In this document: positions 42,335 through 54,008 of the stretch, one piece after another
Numbering within the stretch: the first letter of the stretch is position 1
Layout: each line of letters starts with the position of its first letter
Assembly (NCBI RefSeq): GCF_024585265.1
Contig: NZ_CP036533.1
Coordinates: forward strand, 1,869,001-1,933,000
DNA: 64,000 bases
Source: Bradyrhizobium sp. WBAH42
GTDB lineage: Bacteria > Pseudomonadota > Alphaproteobacteria > Rhizobiales > Xanthobacteraceae
Direction of reading: 5' to 3'
The notes under the pieces: generated by a model
Database searches by the model: none
The model's input: only the letters and a program-made list of their open reading frames with translations
What the model was told of the DNA's origin: nothing
Made by a program: the position numbers and the translations under genes

Positions 42335-43653
42335 AGACCGAATTCTCACTCGCGCAGCTCGCCGACCCCGATATCGCGGAAGCCGACAAAATCCTGCGCG
42401 CTTGCGTCCATTGCGGCTTCTGCACCGCAACCTGCCCGACCTATGTGCTGCTCGGCGACGAGCTCGATAGCCCGCGCGGCCGCATCTATCTGATCAAGGA
42501 GATGCTGGAGAAGGACCAGGCGCCGACCGCCGATGTCGTCAAGCATATCGACCGCTGCCTGTCGTGCCTTGCCTGCATGACGACCTGCCCCTCGGGCGTG
42601 AACTACATGCACCTCGTCGACCAGGCCCGGGTCCGGATCGAGCAGCGCTACCAGCGGCCGCTGGCAGAGCGGCTGCTGCGCCAGGTGCTGGCCTTCGTCC
42701 TGCCGGACCCGCAGCGCTTTCGCATCAGCATGTGGCTGGCGCGGCTCGCCCGTCCGCTGGGCGACTTGCTGCCGACGCCCCGGCCTGCGGCGACGCCCGG
42801 CTTGATCCAGCGCATCAAGGCGATGCTGGCGCTGGCGCCGAACCGGCTGCCGCCCGCCGGACCCGCCGCGGGCAGCGTGTTCGCGGCGCTCGGCAAGAAG
42901 CGCGGGCGCGTGGCGCTGCTCCAGGGCTGCGCCCAGCAGGTGCTGGCGCCCCGCATCAACCAGGCCGCCATCAGTCTCCTGACCCGCCACGGCATCGAGG
43001 TCGTCCTTGTCAGGGACGAGCAGTGCTGTGGCGCGCTGACCCATCACCTCGGCAACGACCAGGATGCGCTGGCGCGGGCTCGCGCCAACGTCGCGGCGTG
43101 GCGCAAGGAAATGGCCGGCGAGGGGCTCGATGCCATCCTGGTGACGACCTCCGGCTGCGGCACGGTGATCAAGGATTACGGCTATCTCCTGCGCGAGGAC
43201 ACTGCGTTCGCGGCCGATGCGGCGAAGGTGTCGGCGCTCGCCAAGGACATCACCGAATACGTCGCCGGCCTCGAGCTCGCGACGGCGGCGAGAGCGGACG
43301 ACATCGTCGTCGCCTATCACTCCGCGTGTTCGTTGCAGCATGGACAGAAAATCACAGCTCTTCCGAAAGAATTGCTTTCCAAGAATGGATTCGTGGTGAA
43401 AGATGTGCCCGAGAGCCATTTGTGTTGCGGTTCGGCGGGGACCTACAACATTCTCCAGCCCGAGCTTGCGGGCCGGTTGCGCGATCGCAAGGTCGCCAAC
43501 ATCGCGAGCGTCAAGCCGGACATGATTGCCGCGGGCAATATCGGCTGCATGGTGCAGATTGCCAGTGGCACGTCAGTTCCGGTCGTACACACGATTGAGC
43601 TTCTCGATTGGGCGACGGGCGGGGCGCGGCCGGCACTGAACGCGCAGGTTTGA
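42331..43653 (+). CDS. glcF: glycolate oxidase iron-sulfur subunit GlcF
   Basis: A 440-residue protein with two [4Fe-4S] ferredoxin motifs, CVHCGFCTATC (Cys25, 28, 31, 35 being the ligands with their following Pro) and CLSCLACMTTC (Cys76, 79, 82, 86), and two CCG domains visible as EQCCGALTHH and LCCGSAGTYN. It passes electrons from the FAD subunits to the quinone pool. The last gene of glcDEF. Confidence 0.96.
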   Translation: MKTEFSLAQLADPDIAEADKILRACVHCGFCTATCPTYVLLGDELDSPRGRIYLIKEMLEKDQAPTADVVKHIDRCLSCLACMTTCPSGVNYMHLVDQARVRIEQRYQRPLAERLLRQVLAFVLPDPQRFRISMWLARLARPLGDLLPTPRPAATPGLIQRIKAMLALAPNRLPPAGPAAGSVFAALGKKRGRVALLQGCAQQVLAPRINQAAISLLTRHGIEVVLVRDEQCCGALTHHLGNDQDALARARANVAAWRKEMAGEGLDAILVTTSGCGTVIKDYGYLLREDTAFAADAAKVSALAKDITEYVAGLELATAARADDIVVAYHSACSLQHGQKITALPKELLSKNGFVVKDVPESHLCCGSAGTYNILQPELAGRLRDRKVANIASVKPDMIAAGNIGCMVQIASGTSVPVVHTIELLDWATGGARPALNAQV

Positions 43654-43738
43654 GCTTTCAGGAGCCTGAACTGTCCTCCCGAGGTGACGACTGAAGACGC
43701 CCGATCGATCATTGTTCGGCGGCAACAGGAGGACCACG

Positions 43739-44086
43739 ATGGCGAAAGCGAAGAAGAAGAAAAGCAAGAAGGCCAAGAAGGCCAAAAAGGCCGTAGCGGC
43801 GAAGAAGACCGCGAAGAAGGCGACGAAGAAGAAGGCAGCCAAGAAGACCGCGAAGAAGTCTGCCAAGAAGGCCGCCCCGAAGAAGGCTGCCAAGAAGACA
43901 GCAAAGAAGGCGGCGGCCAAGAAGGCTGCTCCGAAGAAGGCCGCGAAGAAGGCGGCACCGAAGAAGGCGAAGGCAGCGCCTGCTCCGAAGCCGTCGGCAC
44001 CGACGGAAACCCCGGCGCCCGCCGAGACAAGCTGGGCGATGCCTTCGTCTTCTGCGGAAGCGGCGCCTGCCGAGGGACAGGGGTAG
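43739..44086 (+). CDS. histone H1-like lysine/alanine-rich protein
   Basis: A 115-residue protein made mostly of KKAAKK/AAPKKAAKK-type repeats through about residue 78, then an Ala/Pro/Glu tail. Such proteins resemble the C-terminal domain of histone H1 and bacterial AlgP/Hq1-like proteins, and probably bind DNA without a fixed fold. AGGAGG lies six bases before the ATG. Codon use within the repeat is dominated by AAG and GCC, so slippage could readily change repeat number between strains. A terminator follows about 90 bases downstream. Confidence 0.82.
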   Translation: MAKAKKKKSKKAKKAKKAVAAKKTAKKATKKKAAKKTAKKSAKKAAPKKAAKKTAKKAAAKKAAPKKAAKKAAPKKAKAAPAPKPSAPTETPAPAETSWAMPSSSAEAAPAEGQG

Positions 44087-44110
44087 GAAGGCGACCTTTC
44101 ATCGCCTTCG

Positions 44111-44149
44111 GACTGTCACTTCAGACTGTCGCTTCAGACTGTCACTTGG
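44111..44149. repeat. three tandem 13-base repeats
   Basis: GACTGTCACTTCA, GACTGTCGCTTCA and GACTGTCACTTGG follow one another, and a further GACTGTAAC fragment occurs at 44162. The run lies in the 3' untranslated region of the histone-like gene. Confidence 0.75.
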
Positions 44150-44174
44150 ACTACAGCTTGGGACTGTAACAAGA

Positions 44175-44206
44175 AGGCCGCGGCATCCTGATGCTGCGGC
44201 CTTTTT
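44175..44206 (+). terminator. rho-independent terminator after the histone-like gene
   Basis: A 12-base stem AGGCCGCGGCAT/ATGCTGCGGCCT with one G-U pair and CCTG loop, followed by five T residues. Confidence 0.8.
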
Positions 44207-44309
44207 GCATCGCCGCAAGCCAGCCTCGGCCGCCGTGCCCGGCCCAGCCTGATTCGTAAGCGCAGATGTCACGCCGCCGGCTTGTCCCCGGGCTTACACG
44301 GGTCTGCCG

Positions 44310-44325
44310 TGCCCTCTAGAGGGCA
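44310..44325. promoter_or_regulatory. 16-bp perfect palindrome upstream of the porin gene
   Basis: TGCCCTCT and AGAGGGCA abut with no spacer. It lies about 211 bases before the porin start, within a 330-base stretch (44206-44535) that otherwise contains no gene. Possible operator; no regulator assigned. Confidence 0.35.
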
Positions 44326-44535
44326 AATGATGTGATCGAGAAGCCACACCGGCTGACAACCTTTCTTAGAATCGTCAAAACGCCCAAAAAGTCGGCAGAT
44401 GCCCGCGCTTTTTGCTTCACCGTTCCGATCCACCGATCCAAATTGCCGCAGTAACGCAATTTTGCAGGTAGGCCGCATGTCCCGGGGGGCTTCCGGGGGC
44501 GACTGCTGAGTAAGAACGGGTAAATGGGGACCGAA

Positions 44536-45549
44536 ATGAAAAAAGTGGCTTTGTTGGCAACGGCGCTGGCAATTGTGACGACGGGCTCGGCTTTCGCGGC
44601 AGACTTGCGCGTAAAGGCACTGAAAGCCCCGCCGCCGCCGGCCTTCGATCCGTGGGATATCGCCTTCGGCGCCGGCATCATGAGCGATTACATCTTCCGC
44701 GGCATCACCCAGTCCAACCATAATCCGTCGGTCACGGCCTATTTCGAGCCGCGCTACAACGTCAACAAGGACCTCCAGCTCTACATCGGTACGTCTGCCT
44801 CGAGCATCTCGTTCCCGAACCGTGCTGCGGCCGAAGTCGACATCTACGGCGGTATCCGCCCGACCTTCGGCATGTTCGCCTTCGACTTCGGTGTCTGGGG
44901 CTACCTCTATCCGGGCGGAAGCTGCTTCGGCTCGCAGGGGACCTTGGCGCAGGGCAATTGCGGCAGCGACATCGATTACTCGCAGGGCGCCATCGGCCTT
45001 CCCATCAACGGCAACTTCGCCAAGAAGGACGCGAGCTTCTTCGAGGCCTATGCCAAGCTGAACGTCACCCTCAACGATCAGTGGACGGTCGGCTTCAACG
45101 AGTACTACTCGCCGAACTTCCTGAACCTCGGTGCCTGGGGCAATTACGCCTCGGTCACCGCCAAGTGGACCGCGCCAAGCACAATCTTCGGCGCCAGTGG
45201 CGTCGGCATGTACGTGTCGGGTGAGTTCGGCCGGCAGTGGCTCGGCACTTCGGACATCTTCTACGGCATCGCGGGCGATCCGGTGTATGCGAACGGCATC
45301 AAGGAGCCGAGCTACAACACCTGGAACGTTGGCGTCGGCTTCACCTACAAGGTGTTCACGCTCGATCTGCGCTACTACGACACCGATCTGAACAAGGGCG
45401 ACTGCAACGCCTTCACCAGCGATCACACCGCGAAGTTCAGCAGCAGCTTCACCCCCATCAACCCGGGCGGCTTCGGCTCCAACTGGTGCAGCGCGGCTGG
45501 CGTCGCCAAGCTCTCGTTCGACCTGACGGCGATGACCAACCTGAAGTAA
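44536..45549 (+). CDS. TorF family putative porin
   Basis: A 337-residue outer-membrane protein. A signal peptide (MKKVALLATALAIVTTGSAF, cleaved near AFAAD) precedes a beta-rich sequence that fits the TorF/TIGR02001 family, with the early hallmark GAGIMSDYIFRGITQS. Alternating aromatic strands (WTVGFNEYYSP, VGVGFTYKVFTLDLRYYD) point to a barrel. The ATG at 44536 is preferred over 44524. These proteins are often called putative porins of unknown substrate. Followed by a long convergent gap with a REP-like repeat. Confidence 0.85.
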   Translation: MKKVALLATALAIVTTGSAFAADLRVKALKAPPPPAFDPWDIAFGAGIMSDYIFRGITQSNHNPSVTAYFEPRYNVNKDLQLYIGTSASSISFPNRAAAEVDIYGGIRPTFGMFAFDFGVWGYLYPGGSCFGSQGTLAQGNCGSDIDYSQGAIGLPINGNFAKKDASFFEAYAKLNVTLNDQWTVGFNEYYSPNFLNLGAWGNYASVTAKWTAPSTIFGASGVGMYVSGEFGRQWLGTSDIFYGIAGDPVYANGIKEPSYNTWNVGVGFTYKVFTLDLRYYDTDLNKGDCNAFTSDHTAKFSSSFTPINPGGFGSNWCSAAGVAKLSFDLTAMTNLK

Positions 45550-45708
45550 GTTTCTTTCCGAAACGACTTCGCGAGGGCGGCAGGGCAACCTGCCGCCCTT
45601 TTGCTTTGGGCGGCGGAGGTAGGAAGAGACGGGGCGGGCCGGCCAAGATACTACTAAGCTGCGTTAGGGGCTTGCGAACCGGCAGGACGCCGCCGCTGCC
45701 TCACACTC

Positions 45709-45795
45709 CGTCATTGCGAGCGCAGCGAAGCAATCCAGAGTCTTTCCGCCTAGGCAGTCTGGATTGCTTCGTCGCAAAGGCTCCTCGCAATGACG
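45709..45795. repeat. REP-like element, GTCATTGCGAG family, copy 1
   Basis: Starts CGTCATTGCGAGCGCAGCG and ends CTCCTCGCAATGACG, with inner arms AAGCAATCCAGA and TCTGGATTGCTTCG, forming one long imperfect hairpin. A second copy is at 54553-54638. It lies between the convergent porin and ABC transporter genes; the whole gap 45550-45854 has no gene. Confidence 0.9.
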
Positions 45796-45854
45796 AGGCC
45801 CAAGTTGGGGCCGTCCCTCAGACCGTAAGGACAGCGGGCGAGGCCGCCTGCGCC

Positions 45855-47606
45855 TCAGCGCGCCGCGCTCGGCTCCGCCGCCGCCCGCTCGCCGCCGACC
45901 ACGTGGATCGCGCCGTCCTTCACCAGCGTCACCTTGCGGGTGTGGAAGGCGTCGAGCGTCGAGCGGTGGCCGATCGAGACGATGGTGGCTTGCGGCAGCT
46001 TCTCCGCCAGCAGCCGGTAGAGCCGGGCTTCCGACGGCTCGTCGAGCGAGGCGGTAGCCTCGTCCAGGAACAGATAGTCCGGCGCATGCAGCAGCGCGCG
46101 CGCAAGCCCGAGACGCTGCTGCTCGCCCAGCGAGAGCATCCGGTTCCAGTGGCCGTCCTCCGCGAGCCGTTCGGCGAGATCGGGCAGCCCGACCGCGATC
46201 AGGGCGTCGCGGACCTGCGTGGCCTCGAACGCGCCGGACGCTGCCGGATAGACCACGGCATCGCGCAACATGCCGAGCGGGAAATAGGGCCGCTGTGGCA
46301 GCATCATCAGCTTGGCCTTCTCCGGGATGACAACCGTGCCGGTGCCGAACGGCCAGATGCCGGCGATGGCCCGGAACAGCGTGGACTTGCCGGAGCCGGA
46401 CGGCCCGGTCACCAGCACGCGCTCCGAGGCCTGAATGGTGAAGGCCTTGGCGGCCACCAGCGGGGTGCCGTTGGGCAGGTTCACGCAGAGCTGCGCGAGA
46501 TCGACATGGCGCCCGGCGACCTCCAGCGTGATGGCCGGCTCATGCGCCGGCAAATTGACGGCCGAGGCGACCGACATCTCGAAGCCATCGAGACGGGCAA
46601 CGATCGAGCGCCATTCCGCCAGCGACCGGTAAGCCGTGACGAAGAACGACAGCGCACCTTGGACGCTGGAGAAGGCGGATGCGGTCTGCATCATGTCGCC
46701 GAGCTGGATCTTCTTGGCGAAGAACGCCGGCGCCACCAGCACGTAGGGAAACAGCACGGCGGCCTGCTGGTAGCTGGCCGTGAACGCGGTGAGGCGCTTG
46801 GTCCGGCTCATGATGCCGTACCAATTGGCGATCACGAAGCCGAAGCGATCGAGCAGGCGGGCACGTTCGGCGCCTTCACCCCTGAGCAGCGCGATCTGCT
46901 CGGAATTCTCGCGCACGCGGACGAGGTTGAAGCGGAAGTCGGCTTCATAACGCTGCTGCTCGAAATTGAGGTTGACCAGCGGCGAGCCGATCCAGTGCGT
47001 CAGCGCGGTGCCGAAGATCGCGTAGATCAGCGCGCCCCAGCACAGATAGCCGGGGATCATGACATCGGTGCCGAACAGGCGCAGCGGCGCGGCGTTGGAA
47101 AGGCCCCAAAGGATGATCACGAAGGAAAACAGCGTCACGATCGACGAGAGCAGGCCGAGCCCGATGGTCAGCGTCTGCTCGACGAAATTCTTGACGTCCT
47201 CGGTGATGCGCTGGTCCGGGTTGTCGGCCGCATCGCCCTTGAGCTGCATGCGATAGTGCGTCGAGCCCGCCAGCCACTCGCCGAGGTAATGTCGCGTCAG
47301 CCATTGCCGCCAGCGGATCTGGAGCCATTGGTTCAGGTACAGCTTGTAGACAGCCAGCGCGATATAGGTCGAGGCCAGCGCGACGAAGATCCAGATCTGC
47401 GTGACGAAAGCGTCCCAGTCGCTGTTCTGGAGCGCGCTGTAGAACCGGTTCTGCCACTGGTTCACCAGCACGTCGATCGCGACCAGCGCCAGCTCCATCG
47501 CGACCACCGCCGCGAGCAGGCCGCGGCCGGCCCATTTGTCCTCGGATCGGAAATAGGGGGCGGCGATTCGCCAGACGATCGCGAGCGTGGCGCTGATGTT
47601 CTTCAC
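45855..47606 (-). CDS. fused ABC transporter (ABC_membrane_2/SbmA-BacA-like permease plus ATPase)
   Basis: A 583-residue half-transporter with five to six membrane helices (residues about 25-320) and a C-terminal ATPase: Walker A GPSGSGKS near 400, signature LSLGEQQRLGLARAL, Walker B YLFLDEATASLD. The membrane part is of the SbmA/BacA-like ABC_membrane_2 type (WRQWLTRHYLGEWL, YRMQ, NPDQRITEDVKNF), the same layout as E. coli YddA and Bradyrhizobium BclA peptide transporters. BclA takes up legume NCR peptides, but I cannot tell whether this copy is BclA or a paralogue. The GTG at 47606 gives VKNISATLAIVW at the N-terminus. Confidence 0.87.
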   Translation of the reverse strand: MKNISATLAIVWRIAAPYFRSEDKWAGRGLLAAVVAMELALVAIDVLVNQWQNRFYSALQNSDWDAFVTQIWIFVALASTYIALAVYKLYLNQWLQIRWRQWLTRHYLGEWLAGSTHYRMQLKGDAADNPDQRITEDVKNFVEQTLTIGLGLLSSIVTLFSFVIILWGLSNAAPLRLFGTDVMIPGYLCWGALIYAIFGTALTHWIGSPLVNLNFEQQRYEADFRFNLVRVRENSEQIALLRGEGAERARLLDRFGFVIANWYGIMSRTKRLTAFTASYQQAAVLFPYVLVAPAFFAKKIQLGDMMQTASAFSSVQGALSFFVTAYRSLAEWRSIVARLDGFEMSVASAVNLPAHEPAITLEVAGRHVDLAQLCVNLPNGTPLVAAKAFTIQASERVLVTGPSGSGKSTLFRAIAGIWPFGTGTVVIPEKAKLMMLPQRPYFPLGMLRDAVVYPAASGAFEATQVRDALIAVGLPDLAERLAEDGHWNRMLSLGEQQRLGLARALLHAPDYLFLDEATASLDEPSEARLYRLLAEKLPQATIVSIGHRSTLDAFHTRKVTLVKDGAIHVVGGERAAAEPSAAR

Positions 47607-47920
47607 AGAGCAGGGTCTCCTCGGGGGATGTGCACAAATGCCCGGAGCCAAAGACCTGAGGCAACGGCGAAAATGGGCGCACTTAGACTAAAGTCGCAAG
47701 ATCTGCAATTTGCGTTGGCTTGTCGCAGCTTGCAACCCTAGCATGGGCTTCGATGCCGCGGGGTGGGGTGCTCCGGGATTTCGCGACCTTGTGAGCGGCC
47801 GGGAACCGCTGCATTCACGAGGAATTCACGTCCAACGCGGGGGTTATCGCTCCCAGCGTCAAGCAGGACCGGCTCTCCACGCGGGCCGCCTGCCGCAAAC
47901 ATGCGTGGGAGAGGAAGACC
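47607..47920. other. divergent intergenic region
   Basis: Separates the ABC transporter from the permease. I see no gene, perfect dyad or repeat in it beyond short GC-rich stems; promoters for both genes are expected here. Confidence 0.4.
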
Positions 47921-49585
<1,665 letters not shown>

Positions 49586-49604
49586 CGGACTGCGCCGCGT
49601 CCAC

Positions 49605-49640
49605 AAATCCCCGCGAGGTTCGTCCCCGCGGGGATTTTTT
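49605..49640 (+). terminator. rho-independent terminator after the permease gene
   Basis: ATCCCCGCG/CGCGGGGAT stem with an 11-base loop containing GAGGTTCGTCC, followed by six T residues. Confidence 0.85.
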
Positions 49641-49716
49641 GCACCTTCCGCGAACCTTCTCAACGGCACGGCTGTCCTATAGAAGGTGCCGCAAATCAGG
49701 TCGGTCGAGAGGTCTC

Positions 49717-50115
49717 ATGGTTTCGCTTCTGCGCTTGCTGTGTGCGGCGGTTGCAATGCTCGCGATGTCCACGCTCGCGCGTGCCGAGGAGGGGTTTCCT
49801 TTCGGCACCGAGATGACGCTGGAGGCGTTGCCGCAAGCGGGCTCGAAGCGGATTCCGAACATCGAGATCGGGGACAATGGCGAGGTCGTGCTGGAGCTCT
49901 GGTGCAAGGGCGGCAAGGGCCAGTTCTCGGTCGCCGGCAACACCGTGATCTTCGTCCCCGGCCAGATCCAGGACCGCAACTGCCCGCCGGCGAGAGCGCA
50001 GGCCGATGACGAGCTCGTCGCCGCCCTCGCCAGCATCGAGACCTGGAAGCGCCAGGGCGACGTGCTGACGCTGATCGGCCCGAAGCCGCTGCGCTTCCGG
50101 ACGACGGGGAACTGA
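49717..50115 (+). CDS. exported META/HslJ-like domain protein
   Basis: A 132-residue exported protein: signal peptide through STLARA (residue about 23), then a small beta domain resembling META/HslJ domains (EMTLEALPQAGSKRIPNIEI, VLELWCKGGKGQFSV, KPLRFRTTG). Cys in ELWCKG and RNCPPA may form a disulphide. The ATG at 49717 is chosen because it gives the signal peptide; longer in-frame starts overlap the upstream terminator. Function unknown. Convergent with the next gene. Confidence 0.8.
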   Translation: MVSLLRLLCAAVAMLAMSTLARAEEGFPFGTEMTLEALPQAGSKRIPNIEIGDNGEVVLELWCKGGKGQFSVAGNTVIFVPGQIQDRNCPPARAQADDELVAALASIETWKRQGDVLTLIGPKPLRFRTTGN

Positions 50116-50126
50116 CCGCACACTCA

Positions 50127-50225
50127 CTGTCATTCCCCGCGAAGGCGGGGAATCCAGTACGCCGCGACCTATCGATTCAATTAGTCTCGGAGTACTGGAT
50201 CGCCCGCCTTCGCGGGCGATGACAG
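50127..50225. repeat. REP-like element, TGTCATTCCCCGCGAAGGCGG family
   Basis: Begins CTGTCATTCCCCGCGAAGGC and ends CTTCGCGGGCGATGACAG, with an inner pair CCAGTAC/GTACTGG. Two sub-hairpins (CCCCGCGAAGGCGGGG and CGCCCGCCTTCGCGGGCG) are also present. It fills the gap between two convergent genes. Confidence 0.9.
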
Positions 50226-50242
50226 CGGAGTTCGTGACTAGC

Positions 50243-51451
50243 TCACTTCCACACCGACTTGTCGGCATCCCAGCGCTGGCCCTTCAGCTCCTTGACGAGC
50301 GCCTCGATCGAGCCGTTGTCGTCGGGCAGATCGCCTTCCTCGTCGGCCGAAGCGTCGTCCGACAGATTGAGCCTGGCCCCGCTGCCCTCGTCGGCCGTCG
50401 TCGTCGCCGGGCTGCCGATCCAGAGCATGAGCTTGTCGGTGGTGCCCGGCTTGTCGGGCGAGACCAGCCCTGCGACTTCGATCGTGTCGGTGAGCTCGAG
50501 CGCCGGGAAATCCTGGTTCGGCCGCTTGAACACCAGCTTGAGCTTGCCGGTGGCGGGGTTGAAGTTCTGCGAGACCGGCTTTGCCGCGAGCGTCCTGCTC
50601 AGCACGTTCGCGACCGCCGTTGCCAGCTTGCCCTTGTTGATCTTGTCGCCCTCGCGCCAGTCCGCCGCGGCGAAGCGGATGGTGCGGTCCATCTCGGTCA
50701 TGCCCGCGGTCCAGCCTGCGGCGGTGACGCCGGGCATCGCCTTGAATTTCGCCAGCAGCGCGCCGGCGCGCTCCGGGTCGACCGACATGGTGATGGTCTG
50801 CTCGCCCGCGCGCAGCGCGTCGCAACCGACATTGAGGCTCGCCAGCGTCACCTCGACCTCCTGGCCCTTCAGGCTCTTCAGGAAGTCGGTCGCCGCGTCG
50901 AGCTTGACCTTGACCGCGATCGCTTCCGGCGAGACGTCGGTGAAATCCTTCGGCTGCGGCGTGATGCCGTCGTCTGAGGTCTGACTGTCCAGGAATTCCT
51001 TTTCGCTGAGATCGGAATTGTCCTGCGAGGTGACCTCGGTCACCGCCTGGCCGATCGCGATCTGGCCGCGGAATTCGAACATGTCGCCGGACTGCTTGCG
51101 CGTCAGCTTGACGCTGACCGGCGACTTCTCGCCGACGCTTTGCGTCGTTCCCGTCAGCGTCTGGCCCGCGACCTGGAGGTTGACGACGAAGCGGTCCTTG
51201 CGGTCGGAGTTCTTCGCGATGGGGTAGCAGACGTCGAGCACCGCTGCGGTCACCGTCTTGCCCTGGCGCGTCTCCTTCAGGATCACGTCGGCATTGCCGT
51301 CCATCAGCCCGTCGATCGAGGTGAAATAGCGCGTCTCGGTTCCGCCCGGCGCGGTCGCCTTCGGTGACAGCTTCATCTGGGCGGACGCCTGCGGCGGAAC
51401 GGCGAGCAGGGCCGCCAGAACGGCCGTCGAACAGACCAGAAGCGCACGCAT
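50243..51451 (-). CDS. exported protein of unknown function, 402 aa
   Basis: Signal peptide MRALLVCSTAVLAALLAVPP, cut after ASAQ. The mature part has three segments with similar SPEAIAVKVKLDAATDFLKSL-like alternation of charged and beta residues and many Asp/Thr, but no family that I recognise. Two Cys (LDVCYP, LNVGCDA) may pair. It appears soluble and periplasmic. The ATG at 51451 is preferred since GAGG lies nine bases upstream; an ATG at 51460 abuts that sequence. Placed downstream of groEL on the same strand but separated by a terminator and a repeat. Confidence 0.75.
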   Translation of the reverse strand: MRALLVCSTAVLAALLAVPPQASAQMKLSPKATAPGGTETRYFTSIDGLMDGNADVILKETRQGKTVTAAVLDVCYPIAKNSDRKDRFVVNLQVAGQTLTGTTQSVGEKSPVSVKLTRKQSGDMFEFRGQIAIGQAVTEVTSQDNSDLSEKEFLDSQTSDDGITPQPKDFTDVSPEAIAVKVKLDAATDFLKSLKGQEVEVTLASLNVGCDALRAGEQTITMSVDPERAGALLAKFKAMPGVTAAGWTAGMTEMDRTIRFAAADWREGDKINKGKLATAVANVLSRTLAAKPVSQNFNPATGKLKLVFKRPNQDFPALELTDTIEVAGLVSPDKPGTTDKLMLWIGSPATTTADEGSGARLNLSDDASADEEGDLPDDNGSIEALVKELKGQRWDADKSVWK

Positions 51452-51471
51452 TGATGACATCCTCGCGCAAC

Positions 51472-51520
51472 GGGCATGATCCGGAAAAGTGTGAAGCGGT
51501 TTTCCGAGAGGATCATGCCC
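51472..51520. repeat. palindromic repeat, GGGCATGATC family
   Basis: GGGCATGATCC and GGATCATGCCC outer arms with inner CGGAAAA/TTTTCCG, a typical Rhizobiales intergenic palindrome. It lies just upstream of the start of the 402-residue exported protein. Confidence 0.85.
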
Positions 51521-51596
51521 AAACAATCGAATCGGCGCGCCACCGTAGTGGGTTTTGGCCGCTGGTTGAATCGGAAAGCGAAACAGGCAGGATCGG

Positions 51597-51627
51597 CAAA
51601 AAAGAAGGCCGCCCGGAGGCGGCCTTC
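51597..51627 (-). terminator. rho-independent terminator after groEL
   Basis: On the minus strand, GAAGGCCGCC and GGCGGCCTTC form a 10-base stem with a four-base loop, followed by a run of T residues. It is 25 bases after the groEL stop. Confidence 0.9.
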
Positions 51628-51651
51628 GCAACCCTGTCACGGAACGGAGGC

Positions 51652-53301
<1,650 letters not shown>

Positions 53302-53340
53302 TTACGTGATGTGTCTTGTCTAGTCGCGGCGGAACGATGG

Positions 53341-53367
53341 ATGCCCGGATCGCCTGGATCCGGGCAT
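53341..53367. repeat. hairpin between groES and groEL
   Basis: Perfect 11-base arms ATGCCCGGATC/GATCCGGGCAT around a 5-base loop, related to the second hairpin of the element near wrbA. It lies within the transcript, 57 bases upstream of the groEL start and 31 bases downstream of the groES stop. Confidence 0.8.
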
Positions 53368-53397
53368 GACATTCAGCGGCCGTTCAGGCGGATGGCC

Positions 53398-53694
53398 TTA
53401 GGCCAGCACGCCCATGATGTCCGACTCCTTCATGATCAGGAGCTCTTCGTTGTCGATCTTGACCTCAGTGCCCGACCACTTGCCGAACAGCACGCGGTCG
53501 CCGACCTTGAGGTCGATCGGGATCAGCTTGCCGGTCTCGTCGCGGCCGCCGGGGCCGACGGCGACGACCTCGCCCTGGGACGGCTTTTCCTTGGCGGTGT
53601 CCGGAATGATGATGCCGCCCTTGGTCTTTTCCTCGGCGTCGATACGTTTGACCACGACACGGTCATGCAGCGGACGAAATTTGGATTTAGCCAT
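53398..53694 (-). CDS. groES: 10 kDa co-chaperonin GroES
   Basis: The 98-residue lid of the chaperonin. [18 protein letters not shown] opens it; the mobile loop [18 protein letters not shown] that contacts GroEL is intact; the roof and C-terminal strands [15 protein letters not shown] and [13 protein letters not shown] follow. The length matches the family. First gene of the operon, with CIRCE about 90 bases upstream. Confidence 0.98.
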   Translation of the reverse strand: MAKSKFRPLHDRVVVKRIDAEEKTKGGIIIPDTAKEKPSQGEVVAVGPGGRDETGKLIPIDLKVGDRVLFGKWSGTEVKIDNEELLIMKESDIMGVLA

Positions 53695-53785
53695 GACGTT
53701 TCCCTTTGGAGGCTCGCTTCGGAAGTAGTGGGGTCGGTGGGGCGGCGCTTCCGTCCACCCTCTCGTCGAGGATCGAACGGCGCGC

Positions 53786-53812
53786 TTAGCAATCGGGCTT
53801 TCCGAGTGCTAA
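53786..53812. promoter_or_regulatory. CIRCE element (HrcA operator)
   Basis: TTAGCAATC, nine bases (GGGCTTTCC), GAGTGCTAA. It matches the CIRCE consensus except at one position of the left arm (A in place of C). HrcA binds it to repress groESL under non-stress conditions. The remainder of the 53695-54008 gap shows no gene. Confidence 0.93.
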
Positions 53813-54008
53813 TAGTGGGTCCGGAAATATGGCTTGGCCGCGATCCTGTCAAGCAAAGGTGGTTAAGCGGTTGTTGAGGCGGATATAGGATGGTGGCATT
53901 GGAAACTCGCTCGGGGCGCCGGCTTAGAGAACGACGTCATTGCTCCGGCAGCGATTTTGCGCTTGGCTGCTCGAGGGGTGCGGCCATGGTCTTGTTCGGG
54001 GGAATGCC

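Noticed and set aside
39550..43653. Cytochrome c as a dedicated electron acceptor for GlcDEF because of adjacency
   Set aside because: It is on the opposite strand with its own promoter region, and GlcDEF is known to feed the quinone pool.
45237..47741. An 834-codon plus-strand frame spanning the porin end, the repeat and the ABC transporter
   Set aside because: It crosses a real gene in another frame, an intergenic REP and an antisense gene; typical high-GC artefact.
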